Origin: Zemynaea arenosa
Lineage (GTDB): Bacteria > Pseudomonadota > Gammaproteobacteria > Burkholderiales > Burkholderiaceae_D
Direction: 5' to 3'
Length of the DNA: 33,877 bases
Assembly: GCF_004614185.1 (NCBI RefSeq)
Contig: NZ_SPVF01000210.1
Coordinates: 1 to 33,877, forward strand
How positions within the stretch are numbered: the first letter of the stretch is position 1; every line of letters begins with the position of its first letter. A model generated the notes under the pieces. It worked only from the letters and a program-made list of their open reading frames with translations, did not search any database and had not been told where the DNA came from. The position numbers were made by a program, and so were the translations under genes. This document shows, piece after piece, positions 1 to 8,097 of this stretch.

Positions 1-360
1 GCATCCCCCGCTGCCAAACCCACGCCCGCCGCCAAGGCGGCCAAGCCCGCCAAGGTCGTGAAAGCCAGCAAGCCCGCGAAATCCGCCGGCCGCCCCGACA
101 CGCCGGTGCCCGCCGAATCCGCCCCGCAGGACAAGCCCCGCAAGGTCAAACTCGTCCGTGACAGCTTCACCATGCCCGAGCAGGAATACGCCGTCCTCGC
201 GCAAGTGAAGAAAGCCTGCCTGAAAGCCGGCATCGAGGTGAAGAAGAGCGAGCTCCTGCGCATCGGCGTCGCCCTGATCAGCCAGATCGACATGGCGACT
301 TTGCAAAGCGTCCTGGAAAGCCTGCCCCAGCTGAAAACCGGCCGTCCCCGCAGCGAATAA
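1..360 (+). CDS. Partial hypothetical protein, Lys/Ala/Pro-rich with a ribbon-helix-helix-like C-terminus
   Basis: The reading frame is open from base 1 and ends at TAA 358-360, so the start lies before the window. The visible 119 residues begin with a low-complexity Lys/Ala/Pro stretch (about residues 1-45), typical of histone-H1-like or flexible DNA-binding tails. A compact folded part follows: KVKLVRDSFTMPEQEY, then a helix, then VKKSELLRIGVAL. A beta strand followed by two helices with KSELLR recalls ribbon-helix-helix DNA-binding proteins. A nucleic-acid-binding role is inference from this pattern and composition. No partner gene points to a specific function. The family is not one I can name. 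Confidence 0.7.
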   Translation, partial: ASPAAKPTPAAKAAKPAKVVKASKPAKSAGRPDTPVPAESAPQDKPRKVKLVRDSFTMPEQEYAVLAQVKKACLKAGIEVKKSELLRIGVALISQIDMATLQSVLESLPQLKTGRPRSE

Positions 361-380
361 CCGGTCGCATCAAAAGAAAA

Positions 381-412
381 GGGACGCCCACCGCCCCCGC
401 GGTGCTCGTCCC
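381..412. terminator. Hairpin between convergent genes, probable terminator
   Basis: GGGACG (381-386) pairs with CGTCCC (407-412), and inside it CACCGC pairs with GCGGTG. On the minus strand the stem is followed by a TTTTCTTTT run (371-380), so it fits a Rho-independent terminator for the minus-strand helix-turn-helix gene. It may also serve the plus-strand gene ending at 360. Confidence 0.65.
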
Positions 413-460
413 TTACTCGTCAGCACGGGCAAGCAATCGTTTGCCTGCCCCGCAAAAAAA

Positions 461-805
461 TCAGTGCATCGCCACCGCTTGCACCTGGGCCTGGGCCGGC
501 ACCGTGCGCGCCGGCGGCGTCGTGCCAGCCTGTGCCGTCAGTTCCTTCAGTTCCTTGATCGAGATATCCGACTTTTCGTGCATGCGCAGCAGGATGGTCG
601 CGCCCACGGCCAGCTTGCGGTGGCGGATCTTGCTGATGATCGGCGGCTGCACTTCCAGAACGCGGCACAGTTCGGCATCGTTCTTCAGCTTCATCTTTTC
701 GATCAGCGTATCGAGCAGCTTGTTCGGCACGAAGCTCGACGGTTCGAGCGCGCGGGCGCGGTTCATGGCTTCGATCATTTCCAATTTGCGTTGGCGGACG
801 CTCAT
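461..805 (-). CDS. Small helix-turn-helix (Cro/XRE-like) regulator
   Basis: 114-residue protein starting MSVRQRK. This start was chosen over an in-frame ATG at 829 because GGGAGGGA lies 6-7 nt upstream of 805. Residues about 25-80 look like a small helical DNA-binding domain: LLDTLIEKMKLKNDAELCRVL, then EVQPPIISKIRHRKLAV as a probable turn and recognition helix, then LRMHEKSDISIKEL. This resembles Cro/C1-type HTH proteins, but it is short and the family assignment is by pattern only. The C-terminal about 20 residues are Ala/Pro/Gln-rich and probably disordered. The gene is monocistronic, ends at the hairpin 381-412, and has a 15-bp dyad in its leader (832-846), which would suit autoregulation. 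Confidence 0.75.
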   Translation of the reverse strand: MSVRQRKLEMIEAMNRARALEPSSFVPNKLLDTLIEKMKLKNDAELCRVLEVQPPIISKIRHRKLAVGATILLRMHEKSDISIKELKELTAQAGTTPPARTVPAQAQVQAVAMH

Positions 806-831
806 TCGGGTTCCCTCCCAGTGTGACATTT

Positions 832-846
832 GGTGAGATTCTCACC
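832..846. promoter_or_regulatory. GGTGAG-N3-CTCACC dyad upstream of the HTH gene
   Basis: A perfect 6+6 inverted repeat with a 3-nt centre lies 27 nt upstream of the HTH start codon. AT-rich -10-like sequence (about 848-858 read on the minus strand) lies just upstream, with TTAACG about 17-19 nt further, so the dyad would sit at the transcription start. An operator role, perhaps for the encoded HTH protein itself, is inference. Confidence 0.45.
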
Positions 847-952
847 GGATATATTTTGAAGGGATATTACTACGTTAATAGTGCCGATGGAACATTTTTG
901 CCATCAATTCGATGCAAAAAGTTGTAAAGATGAGATAGATGTTGCCGTACAG

Positions 953-1606
953 CTAAGCCACGCAAGCGTTTGCGAGCCCTGTCCGGGTCAGAACAATCGT
1001 TTGATCGGCTTTTTCCGCCGCCGCGTGGGAGTGGGTGACCATGACTGCGCATGCATGGCTTGCTTTCAGCTCGTTGCGTAAAAGCGTGAGAATTGACTCG
1101 GCGGTTTCCGGGTCGAGGTTGCCCGTTGGCTCATCCGCGAGCACCAGGGCGGGACGGTGTACCAGGGCCCGCGCGATGGCCACGCGCTGCAATTCGCCGC
1201 CGGAGAGCTGGCTCGGAAAATCGCCGCCGCGCCCGCCGAGGCCGACTGCGTCGAGCATCTCCGCCGCCCGCTGGGTCGGCATGCGGTTCAGCAGCAGCGG
1301 CAGCGCCACGTTCTGTTCCAGCGTCAGGTGCGGCAGAACGTGGAAGGCCTGGAACACGAAGCCCATGCGGGCGCGGCGCAACCGGGTCGCTGCCCGGTCG
1401 TCCAGCGCCGTGATGGATTGGCCATCGAGCACGATCTCGCCGCTGTCGGGCCGGTCCAGGCCTGCGATGAGGTTCAGCAGGGTCGACTTGCCGACGCCGG
1501 ACTCGCCCATGATGGCGACGAACTCGCCGGCGCGGAAGGTGTGGGAGAGGCCGCGCAAGACGTCGCGGCCGCCGTAGGATTTGCGAAGGTCGCGCAGTTC
1601 CAGCAT
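953..1606 (-). CDS. ABC transporter ATP-binding protein, LolD/MacB type
   Basis: 217-residue stand-alone nucleotide-binding domain starting MLELRDLRKSYGG. All ABC motifs are present: Walker A GESGVGKST (34-42), Q-loop Gln86, signature LSGGE (134-138), Walker B LVLADEP with its catalytic Glu (154-160), D-loop and H-loop His182. Length and the FVFQAFHVLPHLT segment fit the family of ATPases that energise MacB/FtsX/LolCE-type permeases (lipoprotein release, peptide or antibiotic export). The upstream in-frame extension to 1810 runs antisense through egtD and is rejected. The odd point is that no permease gene is next to it: downstream is the HTH gene, upstream is egtD on the other strand. The substrate is unknown. 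Confidence 0.9.
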   Translation of the reverse strand: MLELRDLRKSYGGRDVLRGLSHTFRAGEFVAIMGESGVGKSTLLNLIAGLDRPDSGEIVLDGQSITALDDRAATRLRRARMGFVFQAFHVLPHLTLEQNVALPLLLNRMPTQRAAEMLDAVGLGGRGGDFPSQLSGGELQRVAIARALVHRPALVLADEPTGNLDPETAESILTLLRNELKASHACAVMVTHSHAAAEKADQTIVLTRTGLANACVA

Positions 1607-1681
1607 GGGACTCCGGGGGCAGGTGGCAGGGCGCAGGCCGCCGCTCAAGAGTTGCGCGCGCTTGCTTCTGAGGTGTTCATA

Positions 1682-1687
1682 TATGAT
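1682..1687 (+). promoter_or_regulatory. Possible -10 box of the egtD operon
   Basis: TATGAT lies about 43 nt upstream of the egtD start in a short AT-rich patch between divergent genes (1607-1729). No convincing -35 hexamer is present at 17 nt, so this is a weak call. The same patch must also hold the start of the divergent ABC ATPase transcript. Confidence 0.3.
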
Positions 1688-1729
1688 AACAAAATCAAGT
1701 TGCGGCCATCGCCACCGAGGACCATGCCC

Positions 1730-2683
1730 ATGCAAACTTCGCACCGAGCCTTCCGCAGTCCATCCGTGTTCGCCGAGCTGACTGCAGGGCTCGCCGCAGA
1801 CCACGCGCATATCTCCCCCAAATATTTGTACGACGCCTTGGGTTCACGCCTGTTCGAGTCCATCTGCGAACTCGACGAGTACTACCCCACGCGCACGGAA
1901 GCCGCCATCTTTGCCCAGCATGCGGACGCGATCGCGCGTGCGGTCGGGCAGGGCGCCACCATCATCGACCTCGGTGCCGGCAACTGCGCCAAGGCGGAAC
2001 GGCTGTTTCCGGCGCTGCGGCCGGCGCAATACGTGCCGATCGATATCTCGGCCGACTTCCTGACAGAAGCGGTGACCCGCCTGCACCAGCGCTTCCCGGA
2101 CATCGACATGCTGCCGCTCGGCCTGGACTTCTCGGCCGACCTGGCGCTGCCGCCGCGCGTGCGCACCGACAAGCGGCTGTTCTTCTACCCCGGCTCATCG
2201 ATCGGCAACTTCACGCCGCTCGAAGCGGCCGCCTTCCTGCGCCGTGCGCATGCCCAGTGCGGCGACGACGGCGGCCTGCTGATCGGCGTGGATCTGGTCA
2301 AGGACGCCGCAGTGCTCAACGCGGCGTATGACGACGCACTGGGCGTCACGGCTGCCTTCAACCTGAATATCCTGCGCAATGCCAACCGGCAGGCGGGCAC
2401 GGACTTCAACCCGGCGCAGTGGAAGCATGTCGCCTTCTTCAACCCGACGCAGTCGCGCATCGAGATGCACCTGGAGGCGCGCGAGGCGCTGGCCGTGCGC
2501 TGGGATGGCGCGGTGCGGCGCTTCATGGCCGGGGAGCGCATTCACACCGAGAACAGCTACAAGTACACGCTGGACAGCGCACCCGCGCTGCTGCGCTCCG
2601 CCGGGTTCCATCCTGCGCAGGTGTGGACCGACGAGCGCCAGTGGTTCGCGCTGATCTATGCCCGCGCCGGGGCCCGCGCATGA
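1730..2683 (+). CDS. egtD: L-histidine N-alpha-methyltransferase EgtD (hercynine synthesis)
   Basis: 317 residues, the usual length of EgtD. It transfers three methyl groups from S-adenosylmethionine to the alpha-amino group of histidine, giving hercynine, the precursor of ergothioneine and selenoneine. Family marks are ISPKYLYDALGSRLFE, ELDEYYPTRTE (47-57), the SAM-binding loop IDLGAGNCAKA (about 79-89), FYPGSSIGNFTP and the C-terminal HTENSYKYT. The ATG at 1730 is chosen because GAGG (1717-1720) is 9 nt upstream; ATG 1724 (two residues longer) is possible but only 3 nt from it. The gene overlaps egtB by ATGA (2680-2683), indicating translational coupling. The hercynine could also feed SenA, encoded at 17655-18848. 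Confidence 0.95.
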   Translation: MQTSHRAFRSPSVFAELTAGLAADHAHISPKYLYDALGSRLFESICELDEYYPTRTEAAIFAQHADAIARAVGQGATIIDLGAGNCAKAERLFPALRPAQYVPIDISADFLTEAVTRLHQRFPDIDMLPLGLDFSADLALPPRVRTDKRLFFYPGSSIGNFTPLEAAAFLRRAHAQCGDDGGLLIGVDLVKDAAVLNAAYDDALGVTAAFNLNILRNANRQAGTDFNPAQWKHVAFFNPTQSRIEMHLEAREALAVRWDGAVRRFMAGERIHTENSYKYTLDSAPALLRSAGFHPAQVWTDERQWFALIYARAGARA

Positions 2684-3918
2684 ACCGCGCTGCGGAATTC
2701 GCGTCCGTCGCCGCCTACGATGCGGTGCGCCGCCGTACGCTGGAGCTGTCGGCGCCGCTGTCCGCCGAGGACTGCTGCGCCCAGTCGATGCCGGATGCGA
2801 GTCCGGTCAAGTGGCATCTCGCGCACACCACGTGGTTCTTCGAGACCTTCATTCTGGAGCGCTTCGAGCCTGGATTCCGGCCGTTTCATCCGGCCTTCCG
2901 GGTGCTCTTCAATTCCTATTACAACGGCATCGGCGCCAAGCATCCGCGCCCGCAGCGCGGGCTGCTCACGCGGCCGTCGCTGGACGAAGTGCTGGCCTAC
3001 CGCGCGCAGGTGGATGAGCGTATCGCCCGGCTGATGGCGGAGCGCGGCGCGGACGCGCAGCTCACGCCACTGCTGGAGCTGGGGCTGCACCATGAGCAGC
3101 AGCATCAGGAACTGATCCTCACGGACGTCAAGCACCTGCTGGCGCAGAATCCGCTGTTCCCGGCGTATGCCACCGAACCCTTTGCGGCGGCGCCGCCCGC
3201 CGCACCGCTCGCGTGGGTGCCGTTCGAGGGCGGGCTGGTGGACATCGGACACGCGAGCCCCGGCTTCTGCTTCGATAACGAACTGCCGCGCCACCGCGAG
3301 TATCTGCAGCCCTACCAGCTGGCGTCGCGCCTCGTTACCAACGGCGAGTTCCTGCAGTTCGTGGAAGATGGTGGCTACACGACACCCGCCCTGTGGCTGT
3401 CCGAAGGCTGGGATGCCGTCAGCACCCAGCAGTGGGAGCATCCGTTCTACTGGCGGCGCGGCGATGACGGAGGATGGTACGAATTCACCCTGCACGGACT
3501 CGTGCCGTTGGACCTTGAGCGCCCGGCGACGCACCTGTCCTTGTACGAGGCCGACGCCTACGCCCAGTGGACCGGTGCCCGCCTGCCGACGGAAGCGGAG
3601 TGGGAGCACGCCGCAGCATCGCACGCCATCGAGACCGGCGCGCTGCACCCCGCCGCCGCATCCGGTGCTGGCCTGGCCCAGCTCTATGGCCAATGCTGGC
3701 AATGGACCAGCAGCAGCTACGGCCCATACCCCGGCTTCGCCCCGGCGCCCGGCGCGATTGGTGAATACAACGGCAAGTTCATGCTCAACCAGTACGTGCT
3801 GCGCGGTTCCTCGTGCGCGACACCCGCCGGACACGCGCGCCCCAGCTACCGCAACTTCTTCCCCGCGCACGCGCGCTGGCAGTTCACCGGACTCCGGCTG
3901 GCGCGTCAAGGAGGCTGA
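2680..3918 (+). CDS. egtB: Ergothioneine sulfoxide synthase EgtB
   Basis: 412 residues with an N-terminal DinB-like four-helix domain and a C-terminal formylglycine-generating-enzyme-like (C-type lectin fold) domain. EgtB is a non-heme iron enzyme that uses O2 to join hercynine to a thiol (gamma-glutamylcysteine or cysteine, depending on type) as a sulfoxide. The three iron-binding histidines are expected in KWHLAHTTWFFE (His49) and LHHEQQHQE (His138, His142), matching the HxxxH pattern of the family. C-terminal marks are RLPTEAEWEHA, CWQWTSSSYGPYPGF and RGSSCATP. It follows egtD with a 4-nt overlap. No egtA, egtC or egtE gene (glutamate-cysteine ligase, amidase, C-S lyase) is in the window, so the thiol donor cannot be told here. 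Confidence 0.95.
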   Translation: MNRAAEFASVAAYDAVRRRTLELSAPLSAEDCCAQSMPDASPVKWHLAHTTWFFETFILERFEPGFRPFHPAFRVLFNSYYNGIGAKHPRPQRGLLTRPSLDEVLAYRAQVDERIARLMAERGADAQLTPLLELGLHHEQQHQELILTDVKHLLAQNPLFPAYATEPFAAAPPAAPLAWVPFEGGLVDIGHASPGFCFDNELPRHREYLQPYQLASRLVTNGEFLQFVEDGGYTTPALWLSEGWDAVSTQQWEHPFYWRRGDDGGWYEFTLHGLVPLDLERPATHLSLYEADAYAQWTGARLPTEAEWEHAAASHAIETGALHPAAASGAGLAQLYGQCWQWTSSSYGPYPGFAPAPGAIGEYNGKFMLNQYVLRGSSCATPAGHARPSYRNFFPAHARWQFTGLRLARQGG

Positions 3919-4824
3919 GTGGCCCGTCGTTTCAACGACCGCCGCGCCATGGTCTATGTGACGCGGCATCCGCTCGATTTCACGCTGCAGGTGCTCAAGG
4001 GCTTTCGCGCCAACCAGGGTCTCCTGCTCGCGGGTGCCGTGGCCTACTACGCGCTGCTCTCCATCGTCCCGTTCCTGATGCTGCTGGTGGTGGTGCTGTC
4101 GCACTACATCGACCCTGGCCAGCTGCTGGGCACCATGAAGCGCTACCTGGAATGGCTGGTGCCCGGGCAGTCCGCGTCCATCACCGCGGAGCTGACCCAC
4201 TTCCTCGACCATCGGGACGTGATTACCTGGGTGCTCGTGGGGACCATGATCTTCTTCAGCTCACTCGCCTTTACGGTGCTGGAGAACGCGATGGCCGTCA
4301 TCTTCCTGCATCGGAAGGCGCTACGCCGGCGGCACTTCCTCGTCTCCGCGGTGCTGCCTTACTGTTATGTGGTGGCGCTGGGGCTTGGCGCCACGCTGGT
4401 CACGCTGGTCGCGGGTGGGCTGCAGGTGATGGGCAAGGAGGAGATCGAGCTGCTGGGCGTGCAGTGGTCCCTGCATGGGCTGTCGGGCGCTTTGCTCTAT
4501 CTGCTCGGGGTCGCGGGCGAGGTGCTGGTGCTGACCTCCATTTACTTCGTGATGCCGGTTGGCCGCCTGTCCTGGCGCCATGCGCTGATCGGCGGCGTGA
4601 GCGCGGCCCTGCTGTGGGAGATCGCGCGGCATGTGCTGGTCTGGTACTTCTCCACGCTGTCGCAGGTGAACCTGGTCTACGGGTCGATGACGACAGCGAT
4701 CGTGGTCATGTTCTCGCTGGAGATCGGCGCGACCCTTCTGCTGCTGGGCGCGCAGGTGATCAGCGAATACGAGCGCGTGGGCCGTCCGGGCGGCCGGCGC
4801 GGCGAGCCGGAGGCGCCCCGTTAG
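3919..4824 (+). CDS. YihY/BrkB family inner-membrane protein
   Basis: 301 residues. The GTG start abuts the egtB stop, with GGAGG at 3910-3914 placed for it, so the gene is probably translated from the egtDB message. Several strongly hydrophobic segments, about six (near residues 33-58, 90-115, 140-165, 185-215, 220-245, 250-275), and the segment LLAGAVAYYALLSIVPFLMLLVVVL are typical of the YihY/BrkB family (once misnamed ribonuclease BN). The molecular role of this family is not settled, and transport or envelope functions have been proposed. Its coupling to egtB raises the possibility of a link to ergothioneine export or uptake, but that is only context. The charged Arg/Gly-rich tail is probably cytoplasmic. 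Confidence 0.9.
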   Translation: MARRFNDRRAMVYVTRHPLDFTLQVLKGFRANQGLLLAGAVAYYALLSIVPFLMLLVVVLSHYIDPGQLLGTMKRYLEWLVPGQSASITAELTHFLDHRDVITWVLVGTMIFFSSLAFTVLENAMAVIFLHRKALRRRHFLVSAVLPYCYVVALGLGATLVTLVAGGLQVMGKEEIELLGVQWSLHGLSGALLYLLGVAGEVLVLTSIYFVMPVGRLSWRHALIGGVSAALLWEIARHVLVWYFSTLSQVNLVYGSMTTAIVVMFSLEIGATLLLLGAQVISEYERVGRPGGRRGEPEAPR

Positions 4825-4844
4825 TCGGGTAGAATCCGGCCACC

Positions 4845-6050
4845 ATGGCACACATACATCTTTGCTGGGAACTGGGCGGAGGCCTCGGGCACGCGGTGCG
4901 GCTCAAAGGGCTGGCGCTTGAATTGCAGCGGCGCGGGCACCGCGTCAGCCTGTCCTTGCGGGAGCTGGTGCACACCCATACCGTGCTGCGCGATCTCGAT
5001 TTGCCCAAGCTGCAGGCGCCGGTCTGGATGCACAAGACCGAGGGGCTGCCGGCGGAGCAGGCCAGCATGGCGGAGATCCTGCTCAGTTGCGGCTATCTGG
5101 TGCCGGATGCGCTGGATGGACTGGTGACGGGCTGGCGCTCGATCTTTTCGACGCTGCAGCCGGATTACGTGGTGGGAGATTACGCGCCCAGTGCGGCCAT
5201 CGCCGCGCGCACGCTCGGCCTGCGCATGGCGATGCTGGGGATCGGCTTCTTCATGCCGCCCGCGGGCGTGGCGCTGCCGTCGCTGCGGCCGTGGGAGCAG
5301 ATCGCGCCCGATCGCTTGCGGGCCACCGAGGCTCGCTTGCTCGATAGCGTCAATCGCGTGCTGGCGCTGCATGGCGCCGCGCCGGTGCGGTGGGCCTCGG
5401 ATGTTCTGAATGCCGACCTGCCGCTGATGTGTTCATGGCCGGAGCTTGATCATTACGAGCGGCCGGAAGACGCGCTGCCGCATTGGTATGGGCCGGAGTT
5501 CAGTGCGCCCAACGGTGTGGCACCGGCCTGGCCGCCTGGTGATGGCCCGCGGGTGTTCTGCTACGTGCGGCATGCGCAGCCGGGCGCCCATGAGATGCTG
5601 CGCGCGCTGGTGGAGGAGGGCTGCGCGGTGCTGTGCTACATGCCGGAGGTCGCGGCGGGAATGGCGCCGCCGGTCGTGCATGCGTCCATCGTGTACAGCA
5701 AAGGTCCGGTGGCTTTGCATGACGCACTGCCCGCATGCGCGTTCTCGGTCAACTACGGCAACCACGCGACGGTAGCCCAGTCCCTGATGCATGGCGTACC
5801 GTGTTTGATGCTGCCCGCACAGCTGGAGCAGTTCCTGATGTCGCGCCGCGTCGAACGGCTCGGCGCCGGCATCAACGCCAGCGCACTGCCGCGCCCCGTG
5901 AACTGGCGCGCGGTGGTCCGCCGCATGCTGGACGACACCAGCCTGCGCACCGGCGCCGCCACTTTTCAGAAGCGCTACGGCGCCGTCCCCCTCGACCAGC
6001 GCGACGCCCTGCTGGCCGACGCCATCGAGTCCGACCTGCGCCGCCCCTAA
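4845..6050 (+). CDS. MGT/MurG-like glycosyltransferase (GT-B fold)
   Basis: 401 residues. The N-terminus HLCWELGGGLGHAVRLKGLA is the glycine-rich acceptor-side loop of GT-B enzymes of the UDP-glycosyltransferase/MurG type. The C-terminal half has SVNYGNHATVAQSLMHGVPCLMLP followed by EQFLMSRRVERLGAGI, which corresponds to the nucleotide-sugar-binding signature of this group. The acceptor is unknown. It is the last gene of the egtD-egtB-yihY-like run, 20 nt after the YihY-like gene. A TAGAAT box (4830-4835) lies 9 nt before the ATG and no ribosome binding site is visible, so it may also have its own, nearly leaderless promoter. Glycosylation of an ergothioneine-related product is conceivable but unsupported by sequence. 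Confidence 0.85.
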   Translation: MAHIHLCWELGGGLGHAVRLKGLALELQRRGHRVSLSLRELVHTHTVLRDLDLPKLQAPVWMHKTEGLPAEQASMAEILLSCGYLVPDALDGLVTGWRSIFSTLQPDYVVGDYAPSAAIAARTLGLRMAMLGIGFFMPPAGVALPSLRPWEQIAPDRLRATEARLLDSVNRVLALHGAAPVRWASDVLNADLPLMCSWPELDHYERPEDALPHWYGPEFSAPNGVAPAWPPGDGPRVFCYVRHAQPGAHEMLRALVEEGCAVLCYMPEVAAGMAPPVVHASIVYSKGPVALHDALPACAFSVNYGNHATVAQSLMHGVPCLMLPAQLEQFLMSRRVERLGAGINASALPRPVNWRAVVRRMLDDTSLRTGAATFQKRYGAVPLDQRDALLADAIESDLRRP

Positions 6051-6085
6051 AGTCCAGCCGACCCCTCCTCGGATTCCCTAACCCC

Positions 6086-6226
6086 CGGGGTACGTCCCCA
6101 GTTCGGCATCTTGTCCTCGGCCTTGTCGGAACTTCGGCCGCACTACGCCGAGGGAGCTCGCCAGCGCTACTGTTCGGGCTGCCGCCCAAACCGGTCGGGG
6201 TACGTCCCCCGTTTGGGATGTTGTCC
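6086..6226. repeat. Pair of 31-bp imperfect direct repeats, 110 bp apart
   Basis: The two copies are 6086-6116 and 6196-6226. They share 27 of 31 positions, begin with the identical 14-mer CGGGGTACGTCCCC (itself nearly palindromic) and end TTGTCC. The whole 6051-6246 spacer between the convergent glycosyltransferase and leuA genes has no open frame I trust. The arrangement looks like a doublet of a dispersed intergenic repeat of REP type. Other genomic copies cannot be tested here. Confidence 0.55.
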
Positions 6227-6246
6227 AAGCGGTGGGCGGATTAGGC

Positions 6247-7944
6247 TTAGGCGGCGCTCGTGGCCACGGGCTGGGCGGATTCCGCTTCGCGCTGGGCGAG
6301 CTGGCGGTTCACGGCGGAGAGCACGGCCTTGAAGGACGCGGTCACGATGTTGCTGTCGATGCCGGCGCCGAACAGGGTCGGGCCGTCATCCAGGCGCAGC
6401 TCCACGTAGCACGCCGCCCGCGCGTTCGCACCGGAGCCGATCGCGTGTTCGTGATAGTCCATCAAACGGATATTCAGGCCGAGCGCATTCACGAAGGCGT
6501 CGATCGGTCCGTTGCCGCCACCCTGCAGAGCCACCGCCTGCTGCCGGTGGCCTACGGTGATCTCGATCTGCACCGGCTCATCGTTCGCGGAATCCTCCAC
6601 CATCCGGTGCGACCCATACGACCATGGCGCGCTTTGTTCGAGGTACTCACGCGCGAAGATGGCGTGGATCTCGTCCGCTGTGATCTCGCGCCCGCTCGCA
6701 TCCGCCACTTCCTGCACGGCGCGCGAGAACTCGATCTGCAAACGGCGCGGCAGCTGCAAGCCATAGGCCTGCTCCAGAAGGTAAGCCATCCCACCTTTGC
6801 CGGACTGGCTGTTTACGCGGATCACCGCATCGTAGCTGCGTCCCAGGTCCTGCGGATCGATCGGCAGATACGGAATCTCCCAGATCCCGTCCGCCCGCTG
6901 TTGCGCAAAGCCCTTCTTGATCGCGTCCTGGTGCGATCCCGAGAACGCGGTGAACACCAGGTCCCCCGCATACGGATGGCGCGGATGCACCGGCAGCTGG
7001 TTGCATTCCTCGACCACTTGGCGCACCGCGTCAATGTCCGAGAAGTCGAGCCCCGGATGCACGCCTTGCGTGTACAGGTTGAGCGCCAGCGTCACCAGGT
7101 CCACGTTACCGGTCCGCTCGCCATTCCCGAACAGGCAGCCCTCGACGCGTTCCGCGCCCGCCATCACCGCCAGCTCCGCCGACGCCACCGCCGTGCCCCG
7201 GTCATTGTGCGGGTGCACGCTAATGATGATCGAATCACGCCGCGCGATCTTCCGCGACATCCATTCGATCTGGTCCGCGTACACATTGGGCGTCGAGCAC
7301 TCGACGGTGGAGGGCAAATTGACGATCATCTTGCGCTGCGGCGTCGGCTTCCATACCGCGCTGACCGCATCGACGATCTGCTTGGAGAAATCCAGCTCCG
7401 TGGTGGAGAAAGACTCCGGGGTGTACTCGAAGCCCCAGTCGGTCTGCGGGTGCTGGGCCACCAGCTCCTTGACCAGCTGCGTTCCGCGCACCGCGATCTG
7501 CACGATCTCCTCGCGCGGCAGCCCAAACACCACGCGCCGGAACACCGGCGCCACCGAGTTGTAGAGGTGGACGATGGCGCGCCTGGCGCCCGCCGCCGCG
7601 TCCACGGTGCGGCGGATCAGCTCATCGCGCGCTTGCGTGAGCACGATGATGGTCACGTCGTCCGGAATGCGGCCCTCGTCCACAAGCTTGCGCACGAAAT
7701 CGAAATCGGTCTGCGAAGCGGACGGGAAACCGACCTCGATCTCCTTCAGTCCAATCTTCACCAGCATGTCGAAGAAGCGCAGCTTGCTCTCCACGCTCAT
7801 CGGTTCGATCAGCGCCTGGTTCCCGTCGCGCAGGTCGGTGCTCATCCAGATGGGCGGCTTGGTGATGACATTGTTGGGCCACTGGCGGTCCGTGAGCTGG
7901 ACGGCAGGGAAGGGACGGTATTTGGACGACGGGTTCTGCAACAT
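6247..7944 (-). CDS. leuA: 2-isopropylmalate synthase LeuA
   Basis: 565 residues. It catalyses the first committed step of leucine synthesis, acetyl-CoA plus 2-oxoisovalerate to 2-isopropylmalate. The catalytic HMGL-like TIM barrel is at the N-terminus, with [11 protein letters not shown] (about 35-45) and the metal-binding HPHNDRGT. The last about 130 residues form the LeuA dimer/allosteric domain, where leucine inhibits the enzyme. The N-terminal extension ([18 protein letters not shown]) and length mark it as the longer LeuA type, as in actinobacteria and several proteobacteria, rather than the about 515-residue enterobacterial type. It starts at ATG 7944 with CAGGAG 9 nt upstream. Upstream lie two leucine-rich leader peptides and a strong promoter, so leucine-responsive attenuation is likely. 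Confidence 0.95.
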   Translation of the reverse strand: MLQNPSSKYRPFPAVQLTDRQWPNNVITKPPIWMSTDLRDGNQALIEPMSVESKLRFFDMLVKIGLKEIEVGFPSASQTDFDFVRKLVDEGRIPDDVTIIVLTQARDELIRRTVDAAAGARRAIVHLYNSVAPVFRRVVFGLPREEIVQIAVRGTQLVKELVAQHPQTDWGFEYTPESFSTTELDFSKQIVDAVSAVWKPTPQRKMIVNLPSTVECSTPNVYADQIEWMSRKIARRDSIIISVHPHNDRGTAVASAELAVMAGAERVEGCLFGNGERTGNVDLVTLALNLYTQGVHPGLDFSDIDAVRQVVEECNQLPVHPRHPYAGDLVFTAFSGSHQDAIKKGFAQQRADGIWEIPYLPIDPQDLGRSYDAVIRVNSQSGKGGMAYLLEQAYGLQLPRRLQIEFSRAVQEVADASGREITADEIHAIFAREYLEQSAPWSYGSHRMVEDSANDEPVQIEITVGHRQQAVALQGGGNGPIDAFVNALGLNIRLMDYHEHAIGSGANARAACYVELRLDDGPTLFGAGIDSNIVTASFKAVLSAVNRQLAQREAESAQPVATSAA

Positions 7945-8016
7945 GACGGGCTACTCCTGGACGAAATCGACAACGAAGGGTGTTGTGGCGATCAGGCGGC
8001 CGCGCGGCCACGGGCA

Positions 8017-8076
8017 CTAGGCGCGGCAACCGGTCGGTAGGTGTAGCAGGAGCAGGGTGGGCGAAACAGACAGCAT
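8017..8076 (-). CDS. Second leucine-rich leader peptide of leuA
   Basis: A 19-residue frame, MLSVSPTLLLLHLPTGCRA, with six Leu, four of them consecutive (CTG CTC CTG CTA). It has a good ribosome binding site, AAGGAA, about 7 nt before its ATG, and ends at TAG 8017-8019, 72 nt before leuA. The codons at 8047-8055 (CTGCTCCTG) can form nine base pairs, one of them G-U, with CAGGAGTAG (7951-7959), which is the leuA ribosome binding site. A ribosome stalled here for lack of leucyl-tRNA would free that site. That mechanism is inference; the frame, the Leu run and the complementarity are seen directly. Confidence 0.6.
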   Translation of the reverse strand: MLSVSPTLLLLHLPTGCRA

Positions 8077-8097
8077 CTTCAACTTCCTTGTAGCGGT

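Noticed and set aside
427-450. Hairpin GGGCA.GCAA/TTGC.TGCCC as a terminator
   Set aside because: It is followed by A bases on the plus strand and lies just before the hairpin 381-412 on the minus strand, which has the proper T run. It may only add to that one.
6232-8040. 602-residue plus-strand open frame
   Set aside because: Antisense to leuA, with shadow-like composition (His/Arg-rich) and no domain.
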